64,000 nucleotides of DNA, from NCBI RefSeq assembly GCF_002873455.1, contig NZ_MCUN01000006.1, forward strand, positions 1-64,000, in the 5' to 3' direction. Below are positions 19,868 through 30,074 of this stretch, in pieces. This DNA is from Vibrio splendidus. GTDB taxonomy: Bacteria; Pseudomonadota; Gammaproteobacteria; Enterobacterales; Vibrionaceae. A program made the translations under genes and the position numbers. Each line of letters starts with the position of its first letter. Positions within the stretch are counted from its first letter, which is position 1. The notes below the pieces were generated by a model that made no database searches, had not been told where the DNA came from, and saw only the letters and a program-made list of their open reading frames with translations.

Positions 19868-19927
19868 GATCTTGACGACAATTGTGGAATTAGCATCTTA
19901 ATATAAAGAAAAAAATAGAGGGGTTCT

Positions 19928-20026
19928 ATGCTCTTAGTAACACATTTAATTTTAATGTGTTTCTCTTTCTTGGCCGAACTTCACGTTATTGAAGGTGCGA
20001 CTTTCAAAGATGGCAAGCCAAAATAA
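19928..20026 (+). CDS. Possible 32-aa hydrophobic small protein
   Basis: An ATG preceded by GAGGGG (spacing 4 nt) opens a 32-codon frame with a hydrophobic first half (MLLVTHLILMCFSFLAEL) and a polar tail ending in DGKPK. It could be a small membrane protein or a fragment of a longer gene. It is not recognised, and the rest of the 448-bp gap (19868-20315) holds only AT-rich sequence and the groL terminator. Confidence 0.3.
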   Translation: MLLVTHLILMCFSFLAELHVIEGATFKDGKPK

Positions 20027-20249
20027 GGTCAATAATATGCCTTGTATCGATGTCTTCTATATACAATTTACAGATACCAGTTAAATCAATACATATACTG
20101 TTATATCAATACATATCTAGCGTCTATCCATACTGCATGATCTTTTAACCAAAAGGCTTTTTTCTCCCACGATTTCAGAGCCATACGTAGAAGTTGTGAA
20201 TTTCTGTTGGATGTCTTATTTGTTGAATGTCTTAGGCAGTAAAAACTAA

Positions 20250-20284
20250 AAAAGCCCCGTAAACACTAAATTTACGGGGCTTTT
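20250..20284 (-). terminator. Terminator of groSL
   Basis: AAAAGCCCCGTAAA and its complement form a 14-bp stem with a 7-nt loop, followed on the minus strand by a T run, 31 bp after the groL stop. Confidence 0.92.
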
Positions 20285-20315
20285 CAGACTTTATAGGATT
20301 AAGTCAGAGGGATGA

Positions 20316-21983
<1,668 letters not shown>

Positions 21984-22014
21984 TTATTCAGTCAGTTCAG
22001 TTTTATGGGTCGGA

Positions 22015-22305
22015 TTACTCAACGATCGCCATGATGTCGTTTTCAGACATGATCAGAACTTCTTTGCCGTCGATCTTTTCAGTTTTCGTGCCGTAGCCTT
22101 CAGAAAAGATAACAGTATCGCCAACTTTAACGTCCAATGGTTGTACTGAACCATTTTCTAGAATGCGGCCTTTGCCAACAGCTAGAATAGTACCGCGCGT
22201 TGATTTTTCAGCGGCAGAACCAGTTAGAACGATGCCACCAGCAGATTTAGATTCAACTTCTTGGCGCTCAACGATAACTCGGTCGTGTAGAGGACGGATA
22301 TTCAT
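22015..22305 (-). CDS. groS: Co-chaperonin GroES
   Basis: 96-aa co-chaperonin forming the heptameric cap of GroEL. The mobile loop region (about residues 16-33, [12 protein letters not shown]) is present. The ATG at 22305 follows AGGAG with good spacing and gives the usual family length; the longer frame starting at 22359 adds an unrelated leader. Confidence 0.97.
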   Translation of the reverse strand: MNIRPLHDRVIVERQEVESKSAGGIVLTGSAAEKSTRGTILAVGKGRILENGSVQPLDVKVGDTVIFSEGYGTKTEKIDGKEVLIMSENDIMAIVE

Positions 22306-22372
22306 CGGTCGTATCTCCTGATAATTTCCATTTAATATGATAGTTGCCACAATTGGCATGGGTTAATCAGTA

Positions 22373-22399
22373 TGTTGGGGCAATGTGAAAGATCCCAAG
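22373..22399 (-). promoter_or_regulatory. Sigma-32-type heat-shock promoter of groSL
   Basis: On the minus strand CTTGGGA (22393-22399) and CCCCAACA (22373-22380) are separated by 12 bp, close to the sigma-32 consensus CTTGAAA N11-16 CCCCATNT. It lies 68 bp upstream of groS. Confidence 0.7.
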
Positions 22400-22520
22400 G
22401 GGGGAAATAAAAAATTGTGAGCTAAAGTGCAGATTCTCACCCCTCATCTTTCCCTGCTTTTCGTTTACTCGTATCCCGCATCTGTTTATCCTACGGTTTT
22501 GGTTTCAATCGGCGTTTTAC

Positions 22521-23864
22521 ATGCAAGATAAGCACGGGCTTTTAACGGCCCCTATTGAGAGTACATTGCGTACCATGACCATACCGACCATATTCGGTAT
22601 GGTAGCGATCTTGATGTTTAACCTCGTCGATACTTTCTTTATCTCGTTGCTTGGTACTCAAGCCTTAGCAGCGGTGAGTTTTACCTTTCCAGTCACCTTT
22701 GCCATCAACTGCATCACCATGGGAATCGGCATCGGCTTATCGACATGTATTGGGCGATTGCTTGGCCAAGGCTGTGCACAAAATGCAGCACGCTTTACCT
22801 GTCATGGCTTATTGTTGGCTCTGCTTCTTGTCGGCTGTGCTTCTACTCTAGGTATTCTCTCCTTAGAACCACTGTTTACCCTGTTAGGGGCAAAGCAAGA
22901 GTTACTGCCGCTGATATCGGAATACATGTCGGTGTGGTATCTCGCGATCCCATTGTTGGTCATCCCCATGGCAGGCAACAGCGCGATTCGAGCGACAGGT
23001 GATACAAAAACACCCGCCAAGATCATGCTACTCGCTGGGCTTATCAATGGCGTTTTAGACCCGCTACTCATCTTCGGGTATGGGCCTTTTCCTGAACTGG
23101 GGATTCAAGGCGCTGCGATTGCCAGTGGTTTCAGTTGGTTTGGTGCTTTGTGTGGCTCACTCTACGTATTGATGGTGCGAGAAAAACTGCTTGCGCCGCC
23201 TAAGCTGACAAACATCGTCAGTGACTGGCGACAAATCCTAAAAATAGGCACCCCAGCGGCTTTGTCTAACGCTCTGAACCCACTTGCCGGCGCTATCATC
23301 ATGATGATGTTGGCCCAGCAAGGGACTGAAGCCGTGGCGGCGTATGGCGCAGCGCAGCGTATCGAGTCCATTCTTATCATTGTGTTGATGTCTCTTACTT
23401 CGGCTCTTACGCCTTTCATGGCGCAGAACTTTGGTGCAAACAACCCTCAACGCAGCTTCAAGGCTCTGTTTTTAAGCATGCGTTTTGCTGTGATGTTCCA
23501 AGGGTTGGTCTTCTTGATGATGGTGCCACTGAGCATTCCTTTGGCCGCCCTGTTCTCTCAAGAAGAATCGGTGCGAGGCATATTATGGCATTACCTGTTA
23601 GTCGTGCCCTTTAGCTATGGATTCCAAGGCATTGTGATGATGTTGATCAGCGGCATGAACGCGATGCATCAGCCACTTAAAGCCTTCCAGTGGAGCTTCA
23701 TGCGCTTGTTTGTGTTTACCTTGCCCTTTGCGTGGATAGGCAGCCAAATCGATGGTGTCGAAGGGATGTTTGTTGGTTTGGCTTTAGGGAATATTGTCGG
23801 CGGTATTTCAGGGTATTGCTTTGCGCTTCGTGTAAGGGTTAAAGCCAATGCGGAATGCCAATAA
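22521..23864 (+). CDS. MATE-family efflux transporter
   Basis: 447-aa inner-membrane protein with twelve predicted helices in two six-helix halves and MatE-type segments (TIPTIFGMVAILMFNLVDTFF, AIRATGDTKTPAKIM). Members export cationic drugs or metabolites in exchange for Na+ or H+; the substrate is unknown. The ribosome-binding site is weak. Divergent from groSL, upstream of ogt on the same strand (80 bp gap). Confidence 0.92.
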   Translation: MQDKHGLLTAPIESTLRTMTIPTIFGMVAILMFNLVDTFFISLLGTQALAAVSFTFPVTFAINCITMGIGIGLSTCIGRLLGQGCAQNAARFTCHGLLLALLLVGCASTLGILSLEPLFTLLGAKQELLPLISEYMSVWYLAIPLLVIPMAGNSAIRATGDTKTPAKIMLLAGLINGVLDPLLIFGYGPFPELGIQGAAIASGFSWFGALCGSLYVLMVREKLLAPPKLTNIVSDWRQILKIGTPAALSNALNPLAGAIIMMMLAQQGTEAVAAYGAAQRIESILIIVLMSLTSALTPFMAQNFGANNPQRSFKALFLSMRFAVMFQGLVFLMMVPLSIPLAALFSQEESVRGILWHYLLVVPFSYGFQGIVMMLISGMNAMHQPLKAFQWSFMRLFVFTLPFAWIGSQIDGVEGMFVGLALGNIVGGISGYCFALRVRVKANAECQ

Positions 23865-23944
23865 CTGAAATGCGAAAGGCGAAATACGAAAGGCTTTAAA
23901 GTAACAGCAGATAAAAGACTAGAAACTAGAAGAAGGAACATGAC

Positions 23945-24427
23945 ATGGAAGACACCACTTGCAAAATGCTTTATGACGCACCGATTGGCAAAATGGTCAT
24001 CAGAAGCAATGGCGGTGCGATTATTGAAATTGACCATATCAATACCGAACTAGAGCTGACAGAAAACCCCGACCCGTTATGCCTTGAAACCGCTCGCCAA
24101 CTGGACGAATACTTTGCAGGCCAACGCACCAGCTTTGATTTACCTTTAGACCCCAAAGGTACTGATTTTCAACGCAAGGCATGGGTCGCATTGACCAGTA
24201 TCCCTTATGGTGAAACCATCAGTTATGGCGAGCAAGCAAAAAGAATGGACAACCCAAAAGCCGTAAGAGCGGTGGGTGGTGCAAACGGTAAAAACCCGTT
24301 TAGCATTGTTGTCCCCTGCCATCGAGTGATTGGGGCGAACGGTACATTAACGGGCTACACCGGCGGCATGAGCCGCAAAGAATGGTTGTTGGATTTTGAG
24401 CGTTCGGTTGTAGATAAAACGCAATAA
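23945..24427 (+). CDS. ogt: Methylated-DNA--protein-cysteine methyltransferase
   Basis: Suicide DNA-repair enzyme transferring alkyl groups from O6-alkylguanine to its own cysteine. 160 aa, with the active-site motif PCHRV (C125) and a DNA-binding segment including KAVRAVGGANGKNPF. The preceding region (GTDFQRKAW, TISYGEQA) is typical of the Ogt type. Possibly cotranscribed with the MATE gene. Confidence 0.94.
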   Translation: MEDTTCKMLYDAPIGKMVIRSNGGAIIEIDHINTELELTENPDPLCLETARQLDEYFAGQRTSFDLPLDPKGTDFQRKAWVALTSIPYGETISYGEQAKRMDNPKAVRAVGGANGKNPFSIVVPCHRVIGANGTLTGYTGGMSRKEWLLDFERSVVDKTQ

Positions 24428-24535
24428 GCCTTATCTCGCTAGGTCGATAATATATAGTTTCACCATCAAGAAGCGCCATTATCACCAGACAACATATAGT
24501 CTATATTTAAAATTTCATACAAAGAGGTGATGGTA

Positions 24536-24724
24536 ATGTCCACTGATACGATTGAATCTTATGAAGATCGAAAGCGTAGAGATGGAGCTATAGCGCTAAT
24601 GAAACTATTATCGTTTTCTATTGATGATAAAAAACATGGCCGAGTAAACTCCGGCTCTCAGATTCGAGATAAACTGGCAAAACGTAAACAATCGGTTCAA
24701 GAATCAACATCACCGTTACGCTGA
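24536..24724 (+). CDS. Small hydrophilic protein of unknown function
   Basis: 62-aa basic protein (rich in Lys, Arg, Asp, Ser) starting at an ATG with AGAGGTG about 6 nt upstream. Two closer in-frame starts (24527, 24530) overlap the ribosome-binding site. Not recognised. It ends 15 bp from the convergent mntA stop, so it could be an accessory of that locus or simply a neighbour. Confidence 0.55.
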   Translation: MSTDTIESYEDRKRRDGAIALMKLLSFSIDDKKHGRVNSGSQIRDKLAKRKQSVQESTSPLR

Positions 24725-24739
24725 TAATAATACGTTCGG

Positions 24740-25063
24740 TTACTTTAGTTTAATCCCATAAGTGTCAATATGGGCAAGTAACTCACTTGATGTAATTCTA
24801 TGCTTAACGAGCAAATCAACCTTGAATGGAAGTGACGATTGTTCTAAACGATCTTGCAAGCCTGCGACGACACTTAACGAAATACCGTCCCCCTCGATAA
24901 CAATATCGATGTCAGAGTTATCTTTATAAGTTCCAAGGGCTCTAGAACCAAACACCCAGGCATGAATGACTGAAGCATGGTTCAAAACAACATCCTCAAT
25001 CAGCTGATATTGATGAGGCTTAAGGCCGACAGAGCCTGGGCTAACCAAATAACTATCGATCAC
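24740..25063 (-). CDS. mntA: Nucleotidyltransferase antitoxin MntA (type VII TA)
   Basis: Minimal nucleotidyltransferase of 107 aa with the exact GSx10DxD signature (GSRALGTYKDNSDID). In the known MntA-HepT systems it AMPylates a tyrosine of the HEPN toxin to silence it. Start: the GTG at 25063 has AAGAGG 6 nt upstream and overlaps the hepT stop by 11 nt. Earlier in-frame GTG codons exist in the 18-bp repeats, each with its own AAGAG-type ribosome-binding site, so longer forms (up to 18 more residues) are possible. Confidence 0.88.
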   Translation of the reverse strand: MIDSYLVSPGSVGLKPHQYQLIEDVVLNHASVIHAWVFGSRALGTYKDNSDIDIVIEGDGISLSVVAGLQDRLEQSSLPFKVDLLVKHRITSSELLAHIDTYGIKLK

Positions 25064-25517
25064 ATTTAACCTCTTGTTCGCATTGACCCTCTTGATCACA
25101 TTTACTCTCTTGATCACATTTAACTTTTAAATAGAGTGTGACTTGTCCTATCACTGGTGAAAATGACTCCAAGATCAGTGACTGAGCTTCAAGGACATTT
25201 TCCTCATCATAGGTGTGAGACAATAAATTTCGTTTTATTAGTGCTTCAAGCATGATCTCACACTGCTCCGAAGATAGGTGCTTAGCTTCTAAGGCTGTAC
25301 GAAAAACGCTCCTCGGCGAAGCCACATCAAACCCTTCAAACTCAAGTAAGTCTTTAAGAGTCTTCCATGTAAGCTCAAAAGAAAATTCAAAGGTTTGTAC
25401 TAACCCGGCTAGCTCTAACTCATTGTAGCTATCTTGTGAGCACGCTCTCTCAAGCCTTTGCTGTGCTTTCATTAAGTTTTGCAGTCGTTGCTTCCAACGG
25501 TCTGGGTTTGAGTTCAT
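25053..25517 (-). CDS. hepT: HEPN-family toxin HepT (type VII TA; HI0074-like)
   Basis: 154-aa helical HEPN protein beginning NPDRWKQRLQNLMKAQ, as in HI0074-type substrate-binding proteins. The RX4HXY ribonuclease/AMPylation motif is complete: R96, H101, Y103 in RNLLSHTY. In characterised pairs HepT is an RNase toxin. The last residues (KCDQES, KCDQEG, QCEQEV, KCDR) come from an 18-bp tandem repeat and look like a recent extension. First gene of hepT-mntA. The upstream stretch 25518-25737 holds a dispersed repeat copy and no gene. Confidence 0.88.
   Translation of the reverse strand: MNSNPDRWKQRLQNLMKAQQRLERACSQDSYNELELAGLVQTFEFSFELTWKTLKDLLEFEGFDVASPRSVFRTALEAKHLSSEQCEIMLEALIKRNLLSHTYDEENVLEAQSLILESFSPVIGQVTLYLKVKCDQESKCDQEGQCEQEVKCDR
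25056..25127 (-). repeat. 18-bp tandem repeat across the hepT/mntA junction
   Basis: Units of the form AAATGTGATCAAGAGNNN, about four copies, some with substitutions. In hepT frame each encodes KCDQEx. In mntA frame each supplies an in-frame GTG preceded by AAGAG from the previous unit. Confidence 0.88.
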
Positions 25518-25740
25518 ATAAACAGCCTAAAGATAAGGTAAAAGACAAGTATAGTATGAGCCTTAAGCTACCTAATCATTCAAGCAATGTCACTCTTTCG
25601 ATATTCATCAAGGCCGTTCTTTTCCTCTTCTGTTTAAGGTCGTGCCCTTCTGCTATCCCCTACTTGTATACCCTGCATGTTTTTCTAACCCAATACTGGC
25701 CCTTTAAGCTCTTCGAATCCCGTTTACTCGCATCTATAAA

Positions 25741-25768
25741 AAAGCCCGCACTTTGAAGTGCGGGCTTT
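25741..25768 (-). terminator. Terminator of gpmI
   Basis: AAAGCCCGCACTT and AAGTGCGGGCTTT form a 13-bp stem with a 2-nt centre, continued by six T on the minus strand, 57 bp after the gpmI stop. Confidence 0.92.
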
Positions 25769-25824
25769 CGAAATCATTAAAGCTCAACGTGAACCGCTGA
25801 GCCAAACAACTATTTAACTACTGA

Positions 25825-27357
25825 CTACTTAACGATCACGTCACCTGACATTTCAGCCGGGATTGCGATACCAGACAGAGAAAGCATCGTTGGTGCAAGG
25901 TCAGACAGTTTACCGCCTTCTTTGAACTCAACGTCTTTGCTGCCTACGTAGATAAGTGGCACTGGTAGGTTAGTGTGCGCCGTGTGGATGCCGCCCGTTT
26001 CTGGGTTTACCATCATTTCCGCGTTACCGTGGTCTGCAGTGATAAGCAGTTGGCCATCGGCTTCTTTGATTGCTTCAACCACTTGGCCAAGACATTCGTC
26101 TAGCGACTCTACGGCTTTAACCGCTGCATCGTAAACGCCAGTGTGGCCAACCATGTCACAGTTAGGGAAGTTACAAACGATAGCGTCGTATTTTCCGCCT
26201 TTGATTGCAGCAACAAGCTTTTCAGTTAGCTCTGGCGCGCTCATTTCTGGCTGTAGGTCGTAAGTCGCTACTTTTGGAGAAGCAACAAGTTGACGCTCTT
26301 CGCCTTCAAACTCGTCTTCTTTACCGCCGTTGAAGAAGAACGTCACGTGCGCGTATTTCTCTGTTTCAGAGATACGTAGCTGCGTTTTGCCTTCTTTCGA
26401 TAGCCATTCGCCGTAGGTGTTCTCTAGAGAAGCCGGTGGGAATGCACAAAGCAGTGGGATGTCTGCAGCGTATTGAGTCAGCATCACGAAATCGATCGCT
26501 GGGAATACGTTACGCTCAAAACCGTCGAAGTTAGGCACGAATGCACGTGTGATTTCACGAGCACGGTCGGCACGGTAGTTCATGAAGATAACCGCATCGC
26601 CATCAACGATAGCTGCAGACTCTTCGCCTTCCGCTTTGATTTCAGTCGCTTTCACGAACTCATCGTTTTCGTCACGAGCGTAAGCCGCTTCTAGGCCAGC
26701 AACCGCTGTATCAAACGTGAATTCACCTTTCGCTTGAGTAAGCAGGTCGTAAGATTCTTGAACGCGATCCCAGTTGTTATCACGGTCCATTGCGTAGTAG
26801 CGGCCAATAAGCGAAGCCACACGGCCTTTACCCAGTTTAGCGAACAACTCTTGGAAACGAGCCAATGTGTTTTCTGCGCTACGTGGCGGTGTATCACGAC
26901 CGTCTAGGAATGCGTGTAGGTAGATTTTCTCTGCGCCACGCTCTGCTGCCATTTCAACGGCTGCGTAGATGTGATCTTCATGAGAGTGAACGCCACCTGG
27001 AGACATAAGGCCCATGATGTGAACGGCTTTGTCTGCTTTAACCGCTTTATCAACAGCATTCACTAGCGCTTCAGTTTGACCGAATTCGCCGTCTGCGATT
27101 GATTTAGTAATACGCGTTAAATCTTGGTATACCACGCGACCCGCACCAATGTTGGTGTGACCCACTTCAGAGTTACCCATTTGGCCATCAGGTAGGCCTA
27201 CATCTAAGCCAGAAGCCGAGATTAGCGTGTTAGGTTGGTTAGCAATAAGACCGTCTAATACAGGTGTATTAGCGTTCGCGATAGCGTTGTCTTGGTTGTC
27301 TTCACGGTAACCGTAACCGTCAAGGATCACTAGAGCCATTGGCTTCTTAGCTGACAT
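25825..27357 (-). CDS. gpmI: Phosphoglycerate mutase, 2,3-bisphosphoglycerate-independent
   Basis: Mn-dependent glycolytic enzyme interconverting 3- and 2-phosphoglycerate; cytoplasmic. 510 aa from the ATG at 27357, supported by GAGGT upstream, with the phosphoserine nucleophile in [10 protein letters not shown] (S63) and the alkaline-phosphatase-superfamily metal motif [11 protein letters not shown]. Monocistronic, with its own terminator. Confidence 0.96.
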   Translation of the reverse strand: MSAKKPMALVILDGYGYREDNQDNAIANANTPVLDGLIANQPNTLISASGLDVGLPDGQMGNSEVGHTNIGAGRVVYQDLTRITKSIADGEFGQTEALVNAVDKAVKADKAVHIMGLMSPGGVHSHEDHIYAAVEMAAERGAEKIYLHAFLDGRDTPPRSAENTLARFQELFAKLGKGRVASLIGRYYAMDRDNNWDRVQESYDLLTQAKGEFTFDTAVAGLEAAYARDENDEFVKATEIKAEGEESAAIVDGDAVIFMNYRADRAREITRAFVPNFDGFERNVFPAIDFVMLTQYAADIPLLCAFPPASLENTYGEWLSKEGKTQLRISETEKYAHVTFFFNGGKEDEFEGEERQLVASPKVATYDLQPEMSAPELTEKLVAAIKGGKYDAIVCNFPNCDMVGHTGVYDAAVKAVESLDECLGQVVEAIKEADGQLLITADHGNAEMMVNPETGGIHTAHTNLPVPLIYVGSKDVEFKEGGKLSDLAPTMLSLSGIAIPAEMSGDVIVK

Positions 27358-27416
27358 AGGACTGACCTCGTTCAATTCAAAATAAATCGGTATAAAAACA
27401 AATTAGCGTAATTTTA

Positions 27417-27441
27417 CTACAGTTTACAGTCAAAACTGTAG
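27417..27441. promoter_or_regulatory. 9-bp inverted repeat in the gpmI upstream region
   Basis: CTACAGTTT and AAACTGTAG flank a 7-nt spacer (27417-27425, 27433-27441), 60 bp upstream of gpmI. A TTGACT inside it on the minus strand could be a -35. It may be an operator or just a hairpin. Confidence 0.35.
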
Positions 27442-27479
27442 CGGAAGATCAAGAAAGGGCGCAGGTAGGAGGATCGGAT

Positions 27480-27530
27480 ATGAAAAAAAATGTCATTTTG
27501 TGTTTAAGGCTTAATAATCATTTTATATAA
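27480..27530 (+). CDS. Possible 16-aa leader peptide
   Basis: An exact AGGAGG (27467-27472) sits 7 nt before an ATG opening a 16-codon frame (MKKNVILCLRLNNHFI) that ends 148 bp before the sugar transferase gene. The ribosome-binding site is better than that of the gene downstream. It could be a leader or standalone micropeptide; there is no other support. Confidence 0.3.
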   Translation: MKKNVILCLRLNNHFI

Positions 27531-27678
27531 AACTGGTTGAAATAACTGAGTACATCATAATCAACAGCATGTACATTAGAGCACTTTTAACGTAAGATGC
27601 ACGCAAATGCAAAGTCGCTATTGATATGTATACAACTTTGGCCAAATATCTCTTAAATAATTATAAAGCAAACTTATA

Positions 27679-28680
27679 ATGAAAAACTCAGTTGCTCTAA
27701 AACAGACTCACCCATCAGAATTTTCCGAGCCCCCCCTTAAAACAGAGCCAAACCATCAGGCTCTACAAACCTTAGCATCGGAAAGTAAATCGACACTTCA
27801 CATATACGCGCCTGAATCATGTTTAGATATTCTTCATTCTGTTTTAGCTCGACATGACATTAAATACGATATCAATAACTACACCATCAGGGACTTTAAA
27901 GGTGAAACTTTATGTCACTTTAAAAGTGTGGAGCTTGATGAAGAGCACCGTACATTTTTAATTGGTGCTACAGAACTTGGTGCGTGGGTTGAACCACTAG
28001 TGAGCTACTTTGATCGAACTCTTGGCTATACAGAAACGGAACTGCTTCATAGCGGGTACTTTCTGCATCAAAAAGCCTTTTCAATCCTTTCAAATAAAAG
28101 AAATGTCAACGAAAAGCGTTTTATAGACCTACTGTTCGTTTTCATGATCGGTTTGGTTGCCATCCCTATCGGGCTTTTGACTGCTGCATTAATCAAACTT
28201 GAATCACCAGGCCCTGTCTTTTTTAAACAACGACGAACTGGCCAATACAACCAAGAGTTTGAAGTTATCAAATTCCGCTCAATGCGTAACGACGCAGAAA
28301 AGAATGGTGCTCAGTGGGCAACTAAGAATGATGCTCGAGTCACCAAAGTAGGTAACTTTATTCGCAAGACACGTATTGATGAACTGCCACAGTTAATCAA
28401 CGTCTATAAAGGTGAGATGTCGATGGTAGGCCCACGTCCTGAACGTGAGGTGTTTATTGAAGATCTAGAAAAAGAGATTCCATACTACCGTTTTCGCCAT
28501 GCTGTAAAACCCGGAGTAACAGGTTTAGCTCAAGTAAAATACGCGTACGGTGCCTCTGTTGAAGATGCGGTATGGAAGCATAAATTTGATATTTACTACA
28601 TTAAGCACCAGAACTGGCGTATGGAATTGAAGATTCTATTCTTAACCGTTAAGACCGTTGTTTTTGGAATGGGACGCTAA
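27679..28680 (+). CDS. Undecaprenyl-phosphate sugar-1-phosphate transferase (polyprenyl glycosylphosphotransferase)
   Basis: 333-aa initiating enzyme for an exopolysaccharide, transferring a sugar-1-phosphate from a nucleotide sugar to undecaprenyl phosphate in the inner membrane. The C-terminal half is a complete bacterial sugar-transferase domain: one hydrophobic hairpin (about 150-172) and the motifs KFRSMRNDAE, IDELPQLINV, MVGPRPEREVF and KPGVTGLAQV. The N-terminal half is soluble and lacks the four membrane helices of WbaP/WcaJ-type enzymes. It is oriented opposite to the polysaccharide operons and separated from them by 616 bp. Confidence 0.9.
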   Translation: MKNSVALKQTHPSEFSEPPLKTEPNHQALQTLASESKSTLHIYAPESCLDILHSVLARHDIKYDINNYTIRDFKGETLCHFKSVELDEEHRTFLIGATELGAWVEPLVSYFDRTLGYTETELLHSGYFLHQKAFSILSNKRNVNEKRFIDLLFVFMIGLVAIPIGLLTAALIKLESPGPVFFKQRRTGQYNQEFEVIKFRSMRNDAEKNGAQWATKNDARVTKVGNFIRKTRIDELPQLINVYKGEMSMVGPRPEREVFIEDLEKEIPYYRFRHAVKPGVTGLAQVKYAYGASVEDAVWKHKFDIYYIKHQNWRMELKILFLTVKTVVFGMGR

Positions 28681-28702
28681 AAGTAATATATTCAGAAAAC
28701 AT

Positions 28703-28720
28703 CCGCCTTTTAAAAGGCGG
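28703..28720 (+). terminator. Possible terminator of the sugar transferase gene
   Basis: The perfect palindrome CCGCCTTTTAAAAGGCGG followed by TTTCG lies 23 bp after the stop. The T run is short. Confidence 0.55.
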
Positions 28721-29296
28721 TTTCGCCAGACAAAAGAACGTCTACTATGTCAGTGTTTCATTAATACAACTATTCCCCTATATACTATTTATATGGATTT
28801 CATACATATAGTTAAATAACACCTTAGCTACAATTACCCGCTCTAGTTTAAGAATCACTTCCCAATAGCTTATGCGTATATAAGAGGGTTTACTATAAAA
28901 TTTAATTTATATTAGAGCCTTTAACTTAACAAAATTGAGAGCGATCGATACCCAGGGAAAAACACTGACTATAATATGAAAATTTAATGAACTTCGACAG
29001 TTCTCCATTTGGTCGTTTGCTTTTCACTTGAAATAATAGGCTCTTTTTAAGATCTTACCTCAAAGAGCAATCAGTCAGTCCCTAGTCTATAGTTTTGATG
29101 AGTCATAAAAATATAAGAATATCTTTAATACATATAGAATAAACTATATTAAGGCACGATTGGTTAGCGCCTTTATAAATCTTTCAAAACTAACACACGA
29201 TAATTTTTAGAGAAAAAAACACGAGTTACCTCTTCTTTATCTCAATGCGTAGCGAATTTAAGTATAATAAATACACAAGATCGCCAAACCAAAATT
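28721..29296. other. AT-rich non-coding gap between convergent units
   Basis: No open frame with a plausible start, no RNA gene and no mobile-element end was seen. One weak hairpin (AAGGCAC 29151-29157 with GCGCCTT 29167-29173) could terminate the operon arriving from the right. This gap marks the left boundary of the polysaccharide region. Confidence 0.5.
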
Positions 29297-30049
29297 TTAA
29301 ATTCTTTTTAGTGTGGCATTTACAATATAGAATATAAAATAATAAAATCGGAGCGGAACCTTAACATCCGCTCTACGACTAAGTATCTTGTAATGCCAAA
29401 TAGCTGCTCTAAATTTATTAGAAGACAATGAACCACAAGAAACTCGATATTTAGCTAAATTTTTTTGTATACCGACGGAGTCAACTTTTCCCAAAACATC
29501 CAGCCACATATCATAATCTTCGTGACCTATATTATTTTGGAGAAACAAACCAATTGAACTACGCTTATAAATTCCTGTTAGGTTTGGTATTCTATTTCCT
29601 TTAAGTTGATCTTTATATTTCACAAGAGGCATACAACTAACCGAAGATAAAGTATCACCAACTTCATCGATTCTAGTATAAGATGAATGACTAGCACTAT
29701 AGCCTTTCTCTTTCATTGTATTAACTTGCAGTAATAGCTTGTCTTTCTCCCATGCATCATCGCTGTCTAAAAAAGCAATATACTCTCCTTTTGCTAGCTT
29801 CAAGGCTACGTTTCTAGCATTTGCTGCACCATGCATTCCGGAAGTATTAGATTCAACAACCATCCTTGGTTCCTGTTCTGAATAATTTTCCAAAATAGAA
29901 AACGTAGTATCCGTAGAATTATCATTTACGACAACGAGCTCCCAATTTGTATAAGTTTGTGCAATAACAGAATCGATACTCTCAGATATATACTTCTCTG
30001 CATTATATGCTGGCATAATTATGGAAACTAACCCATTAACATATTTCAA
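29297..30049 (-). CDS. Glycosyltransferase family 2
   Basis: 250-aa GT-A fold glycosyltransferase with the classic start VSIIMPAYNAEKYISESIDSV, a nucleotide-binding VVVNDNSTD and the DxD metal motif in AFLDSDDAWEKD (about residue 95). It would add one sugar to the lipid-linked repeat at the cytoplasmic face of the inner membrane. Last gene of the fucose polysaccharide operon, 25 bp after the fucosyltransferase. Donor and acceptor are unknown. Confidence 0.88.
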   Translation of the reverse strand: MKYVNGLVSIIMPAYNAEKYISESIDSVIAQTYTNWELVVVNDNSTDTTFSILENYSEQEPRMVVESNTSGMHGAANARNVALKLAKGEYIAFLDSDDAWEKDKLLLQVNTMKEKGYSASHSSYTRIDEVGDTLSSVSCMPLVKYKDQLKGNRIPNLTGIYKRSSIGLFLQNNIGHEDYDMWLDVLGKVDSVGIQKNLAKYRVSCGSLSSNKFRAAIWHYKILSRRADVKVPLRFYYFIFYIVNATLKRI

Positions 30050-30074
30050 GTTCTAACACCTTACTAGCATGTGG

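Noticed and set aside
25436..25756. 106-codon plus-strand frame
   Set aside because: Antisense to hepT, then through a dispersed repeat and the gpmI terminator; no start signal.
28721..29296. Decayed gene or insertion sequence at the left boundary of the polysaccharide region
   Set aside because: No residual reading frame, terminal inverted repeats or transposase-like segment could be found by eye.
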